Origin: Acanthopleura granulata
Taxonomy: Eukaryota > Mollusca > Polyplacophora > Chitonida > Chitonidae
Length of the DNA: 64,000 nucleotides
Direction: 5' to 3'
Assembly: GCA_016165875.1 (NCBI GenBank)
Contig: JABBOT010000004.1
Location: forward strand, 9,586,889 to 9,650,888
Shown here: piece by piece, positions 38,721-51,900 of the stretch
Layout: the number at the start of each line of letters is the position of its first letter
How positions within the stretch are numbered: the first letter of the stretch is position 1
Position numbers and translations under genes: made by a program
Notes under the pieces: model-generated
What the model saw: the letters and a program-made list of their open reading frames with translations, nothing else
Told to the model about the DNA's origin: nothing
The model's database searches: none

Positions 38721-39539
38721 CAGTTCATGGCCAGTCTGATATGGTTTTATTGCCATGTGTATATATGGCAAGCATTTAGTTTGCGATAAATGAACGAGCA
38801 ACTGATATGCGGTAATGCATGGAGTATTTGTTGAAATGCACAAACACAGTCAACGCTCTTTTCAGTCTTCTGTGTGTATCCTACTCCTATAACATTTTGG
38901 TGTGTGCTGAAACGAAAACCGTGCTTCATTTTGCTTCCTGTGCAGTGTCAATCACCTAACCCCCTTGGGGTTCCCGGGAGTGAAAAGAACAGGACCACAG
39001 TTCTCTAGGCAAGCTTGTCGTACAAGGCGACTAACCTAGGGCTCTCCCGTGTGGTTCCGGTGAGTAGAATAGTTCCACAGCCTCCCCGGGATTGTCGTAC
39101 AAGGCGACTAAAAGGGGCAACCTGTTTGCCGTGGGTTGCGACCCGTGATAGGGGAGGACAGGATCCTGGTGGCTGAGAGCGGGTTGATCTTGCGAGATCC
39201 TCACGCCCAACACTCCATTTCGGCCCTTACTTCTCGAAAGACGAGCGGTCGGATGGCCTGCTCCGATCAATCGGCTGGTCACGCCTTGCCTCTGCGTTTT
39301 TCCAAAATTCTCCATATCAACACTCTTAATTTTCGTGTCTTATGTGCTGCCTCCTTCATTGGGTGGGTGATGGAGGAGCTCGGGTGGGGAATGGGGTGTG
39401 CATATTAAGGCCATCTATTTGAGTATACCTCATGTGGAGCCCTTGGTGTCTTTCCTCCTGGTATCCACAGGTTCTGGCGTCGCCCTTGTTGGCACTCCGT
39501 GGTGGGTGGGGAACACGTGGAACGAATCCCTACTTTATA

Positions 39540-40175
39540 TTTATTAAGACTTCCCTAAATCTTTCGCCAAATGTCTCTAACATTCGATCGTTCTCTCAGC
39601 CAACTTCAAGTGCTGATGAAAGAAGGAAGCTGGAGGTTTTGTCAGACCCACTTGACAATGGACAGGAAAGTTGGCCGGCTTTTATTGTTCTCTCAACAAA
39701 GAGTGAACAAAAGCCGGTCTCTAAAATTCATACTTTTCTTTTAAAAAGGGCTTTACAAGGTACAGCAGGTAGTTTAAAAACGTTAAAAAACTACGATCCG
39801 GAGACATTCTCATCGAATGTTTCCGGAACAACAATCAAAAAATTTATTATTATTAAATAAAATCTCCGATGTATCTGTTTTCACATCCCCTCACAATACC
39901 CTGAACAGTTGTCAGGGAATAATACCTGACAGGGATGGGGATATCTTGGACCTCTGAAGAAGAAATCTGTACAGAATTAAAACAACAGGGTGTTGTCAGA
40001 GTGACGCGTTTCACAACAAAAAAAAAAGCTGGCAACATCCTCAAATTAAACACATACCTATTGACCTTTAATAGCACCTTGTTACCATCATATATCTACA
40101 TTGGCCCGTATAGGATTAATGTGGATTTATATATACCTAAACCAACACGATGTTTTACTTGCCAAAAACGTCCAT
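39540..40175 (+). pseudogene. LINE ORF1 (nucleic-acid-binding protein) remnant
   Basis: The pieces lie in different frames: residues around ADERRKLEVLSD (39432-39860 frame), then NSCQGIIPDRDGDILDL near 39907, then EEEICTELKQQGVVRVTRFT and IPKPTRCFTCQK (39935-40249 frame). The series matches the usual LINE ORF1 order leading to a CCHC zinc knuckle (CFTCQK is its first Cys pair). At least two frameshifts and a stop separate them. Confidence 0.75.
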
Positions 40176-41175
40176 CGTTTCTGACTCTCCTGAGCAGGAA
40201 ATGGGTATACCAAAGGGCAGCATCCTATCGCCTACTTTGTTCAGCATAAGAATAAATAGTTTGGCTAAAACCGTAACATCTGGTACAGAGGTTTCTCTAT
40301 TTGTGGATGCTAAAAATAGGAATAATATCGAACGTCAGTTGCAGCTTTGTCTCAAAATGATCGTGAAATGGGCAACTGAAAACGGTTTTAGATTTTCAAC
40401 GTCTAAAACTGTCGGTATGCATTTTTGTAATAAGCGGAAACTTCGTCTTGATCCCCAGCTTACTTTTTGTGGTGAACAGATAAAAATTGTTGGAGAAACT
40501 AAATTTTTAGATATAATATTTGATAATAAGCTATCTTTTATACCTCATATTAAAATGCTTGAAGCTAAATGTACAAATGCTCCCGATATAATTAAGGTCG
40601 TGTCTAGCACCGATTGGGGTGCTGACCGATCTGTTTTACATAATCTATATCGTTCTCTGGTGAGATATAAATTGGACTATGGGTCCATCATTTCCGGTTC
40701 CGCAACGAAGTCGTATATAAACATGTTGGATCCTGTTCATCACCAAGGTTTGAGATTCAGCATTGGTGCTTTTAGAACGTCACCAGTAGGGAGTTTATAC
40801 GTGGAAGCAAATGAGTCTTCTTTATATAACAGACGTATTAAACTGAGCCTTCAATATGTTACAAAGCTTAAAGCTCATCCTACAAACCCTGCCTATGACT
40901 CCATCATATGTAGACAAATATACTAAATGTCCTAACAAGACCCCTCGGTTTTGTCTTCGTATACGGGACCATATTGTGGAATCTGACATCAAGCTAGAGG
41001 AGATATCTCCGGTATCTTTTCCGGAGTCTCCTCCCTGGCTTCTTCCACAACTTAAACTAATATTTGATCTACGTCAACAGAATAAATCTAATACAAATCC
41101 TCTTATAATTCAGCAAGTTTTTTACTGAAATTAAGGCTAATTATCCAAATTATAAATTTATATACACTGACAGGA
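40176..41175 (+). pseudogene. LINE reverse-transcriptase remnant, with start of RNase H
   Basis: The frame 40150-40926 carries QEMGIPKGSILSPTLFSI, the B-motif of LINE RT. It then has SLFVDAKNR, where the catalytic F/Y-x-D-D box has lost its second Asp (FVDA). After a frameshift near 40900 the C-terminal part continues (SPPWLLPQLKLIFDL). Near 41160 IYTDRRKDGDAV resembles the YTDGSK start of RNase H and then decays. The endonuclease and the N-terminal half of RT are absent: the ORF1 zinc knuckle runs almost directly into the B-motif at about 40175, so a deletion joined them. Confidence 0.85.
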
Positions 41176-41834
41176 GGAAGGATGGGGACGCTGTCATAAA
41201 ATATTTGAAGGCCACTGGCCTATATCATAAAATATAAACGTTATTGTCATAAATATTTATAGATCAAAAGTCATAAAATTTCTTACATATGCTGGTTTTC
41301 GAGTTTTAACTGTTTTAGTTTTTCTCACCTGATTTTAACCATGTCCGAACACTTTTGTTTGGTTTTTGATATTCTCACGTCCATATCGGAAACCTGAACC
41401 ATCTTGTGTTTCCACCTTGTTCTCGCCACGATATGGCTGAAATATGGCGTTAAGCCATAATCATTCATTCATTCATTCAATCACCTAAACACTTTCCCGC
41501 TATATGCCCGGAAATTGATTTTCTTTCACATAGCAAGGCTATTATAGCCGTTATTTTTCATCCATGATAACGTCCATGACAATTAATGTGTATATTGCAC
41601 AAATGTATCAGTTCGTGGTCTTGATAAATATAGATATTTTAGCAGAGTTAGTTCCCTTTAACTACAGGTACAATATATGTTTCGTCATTCGTAAAAAGGA
41701 CTCTTCGAGTCCTTGCTAAGTAAGCCTTTCCATGATTCCTCTTTGAAGACGATTGGCCTCTCGATTGAATCCTGATGCGGCTGATATGACAGCGGCTTTA
41801 GCTTCAGGGAAGGGTGGGTTGCGGCAGTGAGTCC

Positions 41835-42075
41835 TCCGTGGCAGAGGGTTAGCGCACTAGTCCAGCGTAATGGTAGTGGCTCTCACGAATCCTTTCGCTG
41901 GTTTCCTCTCCGTTCGTACATGGAAAGATCCGCCAGCAAACTGTGGATGGCTGTTGATTTTCCCCGGGCTCCGCCCGATGTCCTCCCACCTTAATGCTGC
42001 ATGGTCGCTGCCGTATAAGTGAAATATTCTTGAATACGGCATTAAGCATGAATCATATAACTAAATAAATAAATA
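41835..42075 (+). mobile_element. SINE, diverged, near full length
   Basis: Same family as 18025-18272: ggcagagggttagcgcac at the head, ccccgggctccgcccg in the middle, gccgtataagtgaaatattcttgaatacggc and (AAAT)n at the 3' end. No clear target duplication. Confidence 0.8.
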
Positions 42076-42562
42076 GTGTTAGGGTGTCTGCGAAAAATTT
42101 GTTAAATATCAATCAATCAAATAAATATATATGAAATAAATGCCTGTTAGTGGATCAACTGGCACATGCCCTGGCTCTCGTTACTGGAATGAAAACCGTG
42201 AGGTGATGATTAACAAGCAATCCACCAAGGAATCCCGAGTGCCATGCAGGTTATACAAAAGCATACAGGTTATGCTGAAGTAAGGTAAGAAATCTGAGAC
42301 AACTCGTCGTAGACGTTACAAGTGGTACAAAAGACTTTTAGATTGCACACAATGACCCTCATGTCATGGCACATACCAGTCATTGATACATATTGTTTTT
42401 CTAAGCAGCACATAATGTGAACAGCCGATTAATGTAATTTTATAAAGGGTAAAGTATCACCTAAATGTAAATGTAAAAAGATATTAAACCTACACGCAAA
42501 AGGAGAACTATGGTAAATCTATCCTAAATCATATATTAGACCTGGATTTTATTTCGAAATAT

Positions 42563-42782
42563 CCCAGAAGCCTCCCACCAAGGCGGTCGCTGTGAGGTCA
42601 AGTCCATCTCATGCTGTTTTCCCCTCCGGCCGTACGAGGGAAGGTCTGCCAGCAACCTGCGGATGGTCGTGGGCTTTCCCCGGGCTCTACTCGGTTTCAT
42701 CCCATCGTAATGCTGGCCGCCGCCGTATAAGTGAAATATTCTTGAGCACGGCGCAAAACACCAATGAAATAAGTAAGTAAAT
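42563..42782 (+). mobile_element. 5'-truncated SINE with near-perfect target duplication
   Basis: Begins inside the tRNA-like head (cctcccaccaaggcggtcgc) and runs to the 3' tail. It is flanked by ATTTCGAAATAT (42551-42562) and ATTTCAAAATAT (42783-42794), a 12-bp duplication with one mismatch. Confidence 0.85.
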
Positions 42783-43269
42783 ATTTCAAAATATACTTCT
42801 GCAAACAGATAAACACATCGTCAGTAACGTTTTCAAGTTTTGATAACCAGAATGACACGCTAAATACAACGGGTTGATAGTTTACCTGCTAATGCGTTAA
42901 ATCAGTAACATCGGTGTTGATATAATAACATATAGCTGTTAATATGTTAACATACGCGTTAATTACAACGGAGAGAAATTAAAAATTCTGACAATATATG
43001 ATACAGGAATAGATTTATCTAATTATCACTTAATTATTTCTCTAATATCGTTTTACACTTACATTTAGTTGATATTTGACTGTTTAGGCCTACATTAACA
43101 ACATTTATATTAACACATGAACAAATTAACGTGTTATCAAAGTGTTACAGATAAGTCTTAGTATAATTAATAAACACTTTTATTTGGTGTGCACATGTGA
43201 GTCATGACACATTGTCTTATCTGTATCTAAGTATGCAACAAGATTTAAAGCTAAATGTGGCCCAGGCAC

Positions 43270-44240
43270 GAAGTTCATACGTAACTATGTAGTATATATA
43301 AGGGAAATAGCAACCTTGTTACCATGGCAACCATGGAAACGGACAAATATGAGTCGCAAGATCTCATCATCTGTGTATCTATGTATCCAGCAAAAATTAA
43401 ACTGTAGGCCTATTTGGAAAACAATTGGAGCTGTAGCCCACACACCAAGTCAAACCTATTATTAGAGTATATATAGAGAAAATGGTGATCTGGTTACCAT
43501 GGTAATCATGGAAATGGACAAATGTGAGTAGCAACACCTCGTCATCTGTGTATCTACGTATTCACCGAAAATTACAGCTGTACTTTGATAACAATTGGAG
43601 TTGTAGCCCGGACACCAAGTAGTTTATAATACAGTTTATAAATAAAATGGTGATCTGGTTAACATGGTAACCACAGGAATCAACATAAGTGAATTGTGAC
43701 ACATGAGCACATAAAACTGCATATGGAAAACAACTTGAGTTGTAGACACAAAACCACATGTATTTATACAGTATAAGTAGTGATGATGGCAATCTGGTCA
43801 CCATGGCAACTGTGAAAATGGCCAAATGTGAGTGGCGACACATCGCCTCATCTATATGTACATCTAGCATCCACCACGAATCAAAACAGAATATGGAAAA
43901 CAGTTGTAATTGTATCCCATACACGAAGTCACATTTATTTATGGGAACCACGATCTGGTGTCCATGGCAACAACAGAAATGGACAAATGTGAGTCGCGAT
44001 ACATCATCACATCTGAATCTAGGTATCTACCAAAACTGAAAAAAGTACATGGTAAACTATTTGAGCTATAGCCCGAACACGAATTCATATGTATTCAAAC
44101 AGTATATGAAGGGAAAATGGCGATCTCCTTACCAAGGCAATCTCTGACACCGACAAATGTCGCGACGCATCACCACACCTGTATCTATGTATCCACCAAA
44201 AATGAAAATCGTACGTGGAAAACAACTGGAGATAGGTCTA
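43270..44240 (+). repeat. Decayed tandem array with X-box-like palindromes
   Basis: Six diverged units of 140-175 bp. Each has a palindromic core followed by ggacaaatgtgagt, catc, tgtatct and a gagctgtagcccacacac block. Cores: GTTACCATGGCAAC (43318), GTTACCATGGTAAT (43493), GTTAACATGGTAAC (43658), GTCACCATGGCAAC (43797), GTGTCCATGGCAAC (43958) and CTTACCAAGGCAAT (44128). The best copies fit the known RFX X-box consensus GTNRCC-N(0-3)-RGYAAC. Whether any protein binds here is unknown. Confidence 0.8.
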
Positions 44241-45997
44241 AAAAGGAATTTATATACTGTTGTTGGTAGAGGATTACACAGGATTTATTGTTTCTTTGAT
44301 TTTTGTCCGTTGCACCTTATTAAATACCACCCCTCCACCCCACCCCCCGAAAAAATCAAGTGATTGTCATGGCGTAAAGAATGATCTGGTGAGAGATGTG
44401 CTCAGTTTAAAACTACGTTTGCCTATTGAAATTTAGGAAATCAAAGTAGTAATTACTCGGTGGAAGGTCTTACTGTTTTGAGTCCTGATTGACACGTGTA
44501 AATTATATGGTAAGATTCGCTATAGGCCTATCCTTACATTCCCGATTCCCACGAATAACCCGCAAACTTAATACCAAGCATGTTCGTCAAACCATAGGCC
44601 TGGAATTACCCGTTACGGTACCGCTGTCTAATACAGCCAATACAGCTATCTAATACAGATTAAAACACTGCGAGTTACATTTATAAGAAGAGCGTGGTGT
44701 CGTGCAGAAATGTCAAAAGAATTCCCTGGGATCGTAATTTCTCCAATACATTATACACCACTTTATATTTTTCAAGACGAGAGTTTGGATCTGAAATGGC
44801 ACGGCACCGATCGTCAAAACTCATGTGGGCAACTATATACGTAATGACAGTGGTAATATTTCAAACAGAGAGAGTGTAACAAAAGTGACCATCTGCATCT
44901 CCTGTGTACAAGAGGAATATAAAGTGTGCACCTGAGAAAACACATGTACATTTGTGGTACACACAGTTATGTACGTCTGTAGTGCACAAAAGTAAATTTT
45001 GTGACAGCTTGCATGTCTGTGGTGCACTGTCGGTTTTAGAGGATACGGTAAAAGTACAGAAATCACATATCAAAGCGGGATTTAAATCTTGCCAATGAAA
45101 AAATAATACACAACTTCATCGGAGAATACGACACGTGACCATTGAAACTAGCTTTTACAACTGTGATCGTCTACAACTATAAATATAACAAACCACCTTT
45201 ACATGGATAAAATGGGGATGAGTCTCGATTTTTCCAGAGGTAAGCCTACCATTAGGACAGCCGTCTTGCGTTCACAAAAACTGAATGAAATGAATCACAA
45301 TATCCGGCTCCTGTCACATTTGAGTATCCTATCTGCGCGTCACTCATTCTGAATATATTCAGGTTAAAATCTGGTGTCTAAACAGATATAGGAGGAGTTT
45401 TTACCTGATATAACAATTCGACCCAGCATCTCTCTATTGCAGTGTCTTAGTTGGGCCACATGCATACAAATCATGTCTTGAAAATACACAGCTTGATTCG
45501 AGCCCAACCCCAGCCATAAAGCACACGAGTGTACATCATATGTCTGAAACTTTGTTAAGTGTTAGGGTTTCCGCTAATCACAAAGTTGAAAGGCAAAGTG
45601 TATGAGTGGTAGAAAATTTGTGATCATCGCGTTAATCAGGGATAAAATAAATAAATATATTGAATTTGATCAGCAATTAGATATAACTACTGAATTTATC
45701 CCTTTTGTTTGATAATTGTCTTTTTTCCCAAAACTCATCAACACAAGTCCTTTCGTTATATTACTTGTCACAAATCATTCACAAGAATACTTTTTCTATG
45801 AGGTATCCTTATCAACAGTCCGGAAGGAAATTCGCTACCACCACAGTACTGGTATTCCGCAGAATTGTAACTCTGACATATGTGCATGGCAGTTTTTGGT
45901 TCAACTGTATTATACGGAGACTATAAGACACATGAAATACCCTAAATGAGGTCACTCCGCAGTTTAAATGCACCTAAAAATGACAACTAATCTTACA
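44241..45997. other. Intergenic, no gene seen
   Basis: Short ORFs only, none with a recognisable domain. AT-rich with no clear repeat. Confidence 0.5.
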
Positions 45998-46251
45998 TTT
46001 ATTTATTTATTTATTTGATGGGTGTTTCACGCCGTGCTCAAGAATATTTCAATTGTAAGACGGCGGTCAGTATTACGGTGGGAGGAAATCGGGCAGGGTC
46101 CGGGGAAAACTCACGACCATCCGCAGTTTGCTAGCAGACCTTCCCTCGTACGGTCGGATAGGAAGCCAGCATGAGCTGAACTAGAACTCACAGCGACAGG
46201 ATTGGTGACAGGCACCTTTTCCATTACGCCGCACTCGGCCAAGGAGGCGCT
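45998..46251 (-). mobile_element. Full-length SINE, minus strand, with target duplication
   Basis: 254 bp, the reverse complement of the 18-kb family member, from (ATTT)n through the conserved 3' end to a tRNA-like head (ggcgctctaa side). Flanks CTAATCTTACA (45987-45997) and CTAATCTTGCA (46252-46262) form an 11-bp duplication with one mismatch. Confidence 0.88.
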
Positions 46252-46494
46252 CTAATCTTGCAGTTGCTTTCTTTATTGGTTTGATTGATCCTTTACAGGA
46301 CAGTTGGCTGTATCCTTCCTACAGTATAAAGCACCAATTGCACCAATTGCACCAGTACACGCTTTCTGAGCACTGGATTATTGCTTTTCACAAGAACTCT
46401 AAATTAGTCTATCTCTGAGCGCGCATAACGGTTTTTAAACCAAGGTGTTGAAACCAACATTCGTATACATGGCATCAACCCAGATGGGCATTTC

Positions 46495-46624
46495 GGGACG
46501 CACTTGCACGAAGCCCTCTTAACGTTGCGAGTACGAAACCAACGTGGCATTCAGCATTCAAGACATTTCGTCGTCATAACAGTTACGCGTTTATAACGTT
46601 AAGAGGGCCTCTTGAAAGGACGCC
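46495..46624. mobile_element. Short inverted-repeat element (candidate MITE)
   Basis: The arms share AGGCCCTCTTAACGTT / AAGCCCTCTTAACGTT in inverted orientation with weaker pairing outward (gggacgcactt / ggcgtcctttc). About 130 bp, no coding capacity. The borders are approximate. Confidence 0.45.
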
Positions 46625-46794
46625 ATTTTCAATGATCGCAAGACCAGTTTCAAAAACGACAAATAACACAAACAACTAAAGAACTAAGAAATTAACAAAT
46701 ATCACAAACCACCAAAGAATTAAGAAAGTATATTGGTAAATAAGATAAAAAAAATTGGAACGAATTCATGCAAAGAGAAGCAGTCAACACTTGG

Positions 46795-46855
46795 TGATGA
46801 CTCACCATGATATGGCTGAAGTATTGCCGAAGTGGCTTTGAACCATAACAAGTTT
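46795..46855 (+). mobile_element. Detached LINE 3' tail, plus strand
   Basis: Sequence caccatgatatggctgaag, then tattgccgaagtggctttg and aaccataa, matches the 3' end of the 41.4-kb LINE. Confidence 0.65.
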
Positions 46856-48846
46856 TTAATGATGACGAAAAGACGCAATGAATGTTCTAGGAGGATGGAT
46901 AAAAATCATCATTCAAACCGTGTACCATTTTAGTATATATAGTAACTTCAATTAAATATGCGTCTCAGTTCCGCTTTGATTGCAAATAAGACCCCTAGCC
47001 CCGGGATAAGTGGAATAAGACACAGTCCCAGAGATTCTGGACAATCCTTTCTTATTTATCAAAAAGAGAGGTGTACTCATTGTAACATTTAAGAAATTTA
47101 GAGTAAAGGTGTTTGAAAGAATATACCCTTGACAAACTTATTTTTTGTAGTAATATCTTGTGACGCTGACTGAAATCATCACACAGCACACAGGATCTAA
47201 CAAATGTAACAAGGCGAGATGTGCATAAGCCATACACAGGACACTTCGGAATACTACTAAGGAGGGAACTGTCCCTCGGGTCATGAAGTCGGCTTGACAG
47301 GGCGCCGCTGAGATATTTGTAAAGGTACAAATCCACCTGAAGAATCTGTAGCTTCCTTTAAATCCAGCGGAGATGGATATATATATCTTTCACTGCCTTT
47401 GCTATATACCCCCTGTTTACAGTTGGCAAATCACCAATACACTGTTTGCTTAATGAGAAAGATGAAGGTTACTTTTTAATAACATCTGTACATAGTCCAG
47501 TCCTTACGAGAACAGGAATAGGCCGGCCAATTGGTTATCATCGGAATGCCTATATACATTGTTGATAAACTTTTTTCCCGAATTTAACACAGATACTACT
47601 GATGAGAATGAATGAATGAATAAATGATTTTCGCTTAACGCCACATTGGCAATATCTCATACTGATGAGAAATGCAGGTAATATAATAAACAACGAGAAA
47701 TCCCATGAATGGTAACCCTAATTGCATGCAGTGGAAATGAAGAAAGCTTTGCTACCACTGACATTGTTGTAGAGGTGACCGATTTCGCATAACACCGAAA
47801 CAATCAATGACGAAATTCTGTCAATTAACTTTGTGTGGAACAGATTAATTTAAACAAACAGAAACAATGCAACTTGAAAAAAGTTTGGAGACGGACACTG
47901 AATAAGTCGATACATTTTTAAAGATGCAATTCATTTTTATGATGCGTGATTCTATATACAAGATATCAAAAAGCATATCAACGCACGTCGATGCCAAAAT
48001 GATCCCCAGAGAAGACGCACAATGCATTTACAAATACATTCTGCTAGATTGGTATCAAAGTCAGCGTGTCCAGACGCATGCGCGCATACAGCAGAATTCT
48101 ACACTAGCCCTGGAACCCTGGCGAATCGTGTTGTTTTTGTTCCTACCTGTCTGAAGACGGCGCCAGTCTATGTCATGTCTTCCCGGCTGCAAGTTTTAGA
48201 GCTAAAGAACTCCCTAATATCGTTTGCATACTTGTGCAGTTTACATGCATGAAGTGCAGTATGGCATAAAAGGGTAAGATATTTGTTTTGGGAAAATCTT
48301 GTCTTTACACGACGGTGATGAGGTTTGTGAGTGAGACAGGGTTGGAGACAGTGGTGCTCTTATCCACGCATCTTGTCCAACCAGATTACGCGAGAACTAG
48401 CTGCTACGAACACGCCTCCTCACTGGTGACAGTGTTCTCTCTTTCCTGGCGCTCTCTCTCTTTAATACGTGTAGTAATAAATGTCAGTTGCGACAAAACC
48501 TGTTAATTCTGCTTAGGTTACAATAATACATACCCATTACATCAGCTCCTATGTAAATATATATATGCCAAAAGCACATATCACATCACAACATATAAAT
48601 AACCCGATGACTCACGTTTCTGGCAAATGTTCAAATCTTCATTTTTCCTTTTACGCGACGCTCCAATAAACCCAAACTTACGACAATAATTCAAACTCTA
48701 CAGATTTTGCCTTTCATTGCCTCACTATTCTTATAACATCACAAAATACACAGATCATGTTGTTCTGGTTCACATAATATTGGTGATGGAAATATGATGA
48801 TTTGTTATGTTTGATAAAGGACATGACCAAATACTTTTCCCATGTC
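46856..48846. other. Intergenic, no gene seen
   Basis: No convincing ORF. Contains one further LINE tail (listed separately). Confidence 0.5.
47600..47665 (-). mobile_element. Detached LINE 3' tail, minus strand
   Basis: Plus-strand gaatgaatgaat...cgcttaacgccacattggcaatatc is the reverse complement of the LINE tail, including its (ATTC)n end. Confidence 0.65.
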
Positions 48847-48852
48847 TATACA

Positions 48853-48924
<72 letters not shown>
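48847..48924. repeat. Compound (CA)n(TA)n microsatellite
   Basis: About 55 bp of CA dinucleotides pass directly into about 22 bp of TA. It accounts for an apparent VCVCVC-rich ORF on the minus strand. Confidence 0.95.
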
Positions 48925-51900
48925 ATGCATACACTCTTTTACCTCTGGCAGTATTCTGTTACATTTAAAAAATACTCGTAGTCTCTTACAACACACGAGA
49001 AATGCCCCAGTTTTACGAAGCATACACTATCTGTTATCTTCAGGCCCTTAATAAGTGATTATACATTAACATGTTACATATTTATATGTATTTTCGTCTA
49101 AATATGTGTGTACCCAACGAATAGACCACCCAAATTAAAAGCGTTGCCTTTGTTTACGCTGAATGTCTGGTGTAACATTTCCGTCAGCATCATGAGATCT
49201 TAATAAAATATAAATAGAATCTAACGTCATGTAAAAGATTGTGCGCAGTAGCCTACATTCAATGAAATGTGCGGTGTTTATGAAGACCAATACACTATGA
49301 AGTATATAGAAGAATAGGAAATTCATTATACATGTTATCATACCCATTCCTTCAGTGTTGGTGTGTACACTGAAAAAAAACCGTTGGTATCTTGTCCCAG
49401 GTTGCTCAGACGTTGAAATTTGCATTAGAAATGACGTGGTCTCCTGAGACCTATCCTATACTCTCTACCGTGCGGAAACGGACTTTTAGACCGGCCTTTC
49501 ACGTCCACGAAACGTGCCTAACATGAGCCTAAAACTGTAATGAAACTACTCTCCGGAAACCTTTGTGACTACACACTATTCTGTGTAGCGTACCTAATTT
49601 ATTCCCGTCTCCGTTGCCCACCTAAAGCAAATCCAAAACGACTCTCTCTCGGTTCGCTTAAAACACTCTCGACATCTTGAACGCATAACGACAATGGATA
49701 GTTTTCCACCAGTAATCATTCCGAGATACATGTCTCAAGCTATAAATCTGCCCTAGATGGGGTAAATAACACGTTATGTAGTTATATAAATTTCCATGGA
49801 GGAGTTTTATAAGAGTTTAGGACCATGTTTGGCTTGTTTCACGTTAGTAGAGGGGCGGTCTGAAAGTCAGCCCGCATTGTCGCATAGTTGAGTTTTTACA
49901 CTCAGTTTTAGCGTCCACGTCATTTATAACGCAAACTTCATCGCCTGAGCATCCTCGGACAGCTGGTATCTACCAAACAACCCTAACTAAAGTGAAAACT
50001 TTATTATATAGCTTTGTCATAAAAATATGATGAGCTTTAAGTATGCCTATCTTTGTTATGTGCGGCAAATTGCGCACAAGGAAATAGCGGACTTGTACGT
50101 TGTGAAGCATACAATCGCCATTCATGTCTCAAGCTTTTAACCTTTACTTGTGACAGGAAGTAAGTCTCCCATTTTTAGTCGGACAGTATTGACAAACAAA
50201 CCCAACACCGCATGAACTCATACGATATATAACTGCGTGTAGGTCTAGTGTTTTCAAGCTACAAACAATAACAGCTCCCCACTTCACCTTCTCAACGCGC
50301 ATGTGCATTAAGAATATTATTCTTAATCTAACCACGTGAGTGACCTTAAACCATCAACAAACCCATTGTATATGCCAAGAATAGCACTGAAGATGACAAC
50401 ACAAAGAGAGTCGCGTATATGTAGACGTACACGCCGTAATATTGGCGCCTATTTCGCCCTTTCTTTGTTCCTAAACTAGATGACCTTGTGAAATATTCAC
50501 GCTGAATATCAAGACCTATGACTATGAACATCAAACACGTAGCCTATATTAAATTCAAAAGTACCACCCAGTTTGTCACAAATTCAGTTTTCACTGTAAC
50601 TGCTAAAATCAAGCTAAACTCAATTTTTTGTGCGATATTTTCAATTCATATTTATGTCATAGTCACATTATTTTACTTTCTCATCAACGACAACGTTAGT
50701 AATGTTCGCGAACGTGTAGTAGTGGTGCACTAAAACAGAAAACAAACACTCACAATGTGCCAATTTGAACACTTCCGAAAACAACCAATTCAGACGTCGG
50801 TTTATATTAATAAGTGTTTTAATCAGCATAGTACAACGTAAATAGGGCGTGGAATACACATGCAATTTGCAAATGAAACAGTTCGATGCACCGTCATTTC
50901 ATTAATGATTATCACACATAAACTTGCAAGGAATAGTCGATGTAAAGGTATAAATCCAATAGCACAAAGACGCAATGAAAATATAAAAGTATATCACAAA
51001 AAAATCAGATCCAGGGCTTACACGCTCCTATCGTTTCATACGAAAACGTCTGTAAAAAAACCCTTAAAAGGTACAAAACTTTCAGTTTAGTGTGTAATTA
51101 TTAAGTACTCCTATCAATGTCTAAATTTAGGGATCACATTTACACACACATACATGGGTGACACAGAAAAAAAAGGAAAATTTACAGTGTTAGCAATTGC
51201 TGTTGCACATCACCTGTTCCACAAGTCATCAACCTAGACATACTAGACCAAAGAACAGTACTGTTGAAAGAGGTATCTGAAAGTTCCGTTTGATCAGTAG
51301 AACAAAGTCCACTTTACTTTCTAAAAACGCGCTTAATGAATTCAGAAACTCCAGCCTTCATGTTGACAGCTTTGAGTTAACAGCTACAATTGCACAACCT
51401 TATAAGTCTACAAATATGCATTGTGTTCATTCAATCAATTGCAATAATCTACTTATAATGTAATTTTTCTTCATGAACGACCTAGGAATACACTTTGAAA
51501 TTTACTTACTTAAATACTAACAGCTATAATAAGCATGGTTGGTCAATTTTAGTTTTTAGCACAATTCTAACCACCCAACATGATGATAACACATTAAAGT
51601 TCAACTAACTGTCAAATCAAATATTTAATCTTTCATACTGTGTTTAGATCGCTTACCCAAAACTGAAATGCTTAAGTCAATTATCTAACAGATAAAATCA
51701 CTGGCCAACAACAGACCTTGAAGCTGTTTTTACATAAGTATAGTTACTCAATGATCATTGTGTGTGTACAACAGCCAGTTAAGGCCTACAATCACTAGAA
51801 CTGGCACTGGTAGCTGTAATCTACTTTAAAATTATGAGGTATCAAAAAAAGTAATATTAAACAAAACAAACTCATATAAAGCAATGTAATCTCACCAAAG

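Larger units (their letters stand above)
38950..41490 (+). mobile_element. Degenerate LINE (I/Jockey-type with RNase H remnant)
   Basis: In order: a GC-rich 5' region (38950-39400, with the motif gtcgtacaaggcgacta twice), ORF1 remnants, reverse-transcriptase remnants, an RNase H start, then a 3' tail (atatggctgaaatatggcgttaagccataa) ending in (ATTC)n near 41490. Several frameshifts and at least one large internal deletion make it inactive. Superfamily placement is by eye; the RNase H start argues for an I-like group. Confidence 0.85.

Noticed and set aside
40150..40926. 258-residue reverse-transcriptase ORF as a functional gene
   Set aside because: Lacks endonuclease and half of RT, has FVDA in the active site, and is frameshifted on both sides.
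48805..49023. ORF with a VCVCVC run
   Set aside because: Translation of the (CA)n(TA)n microsatellite.
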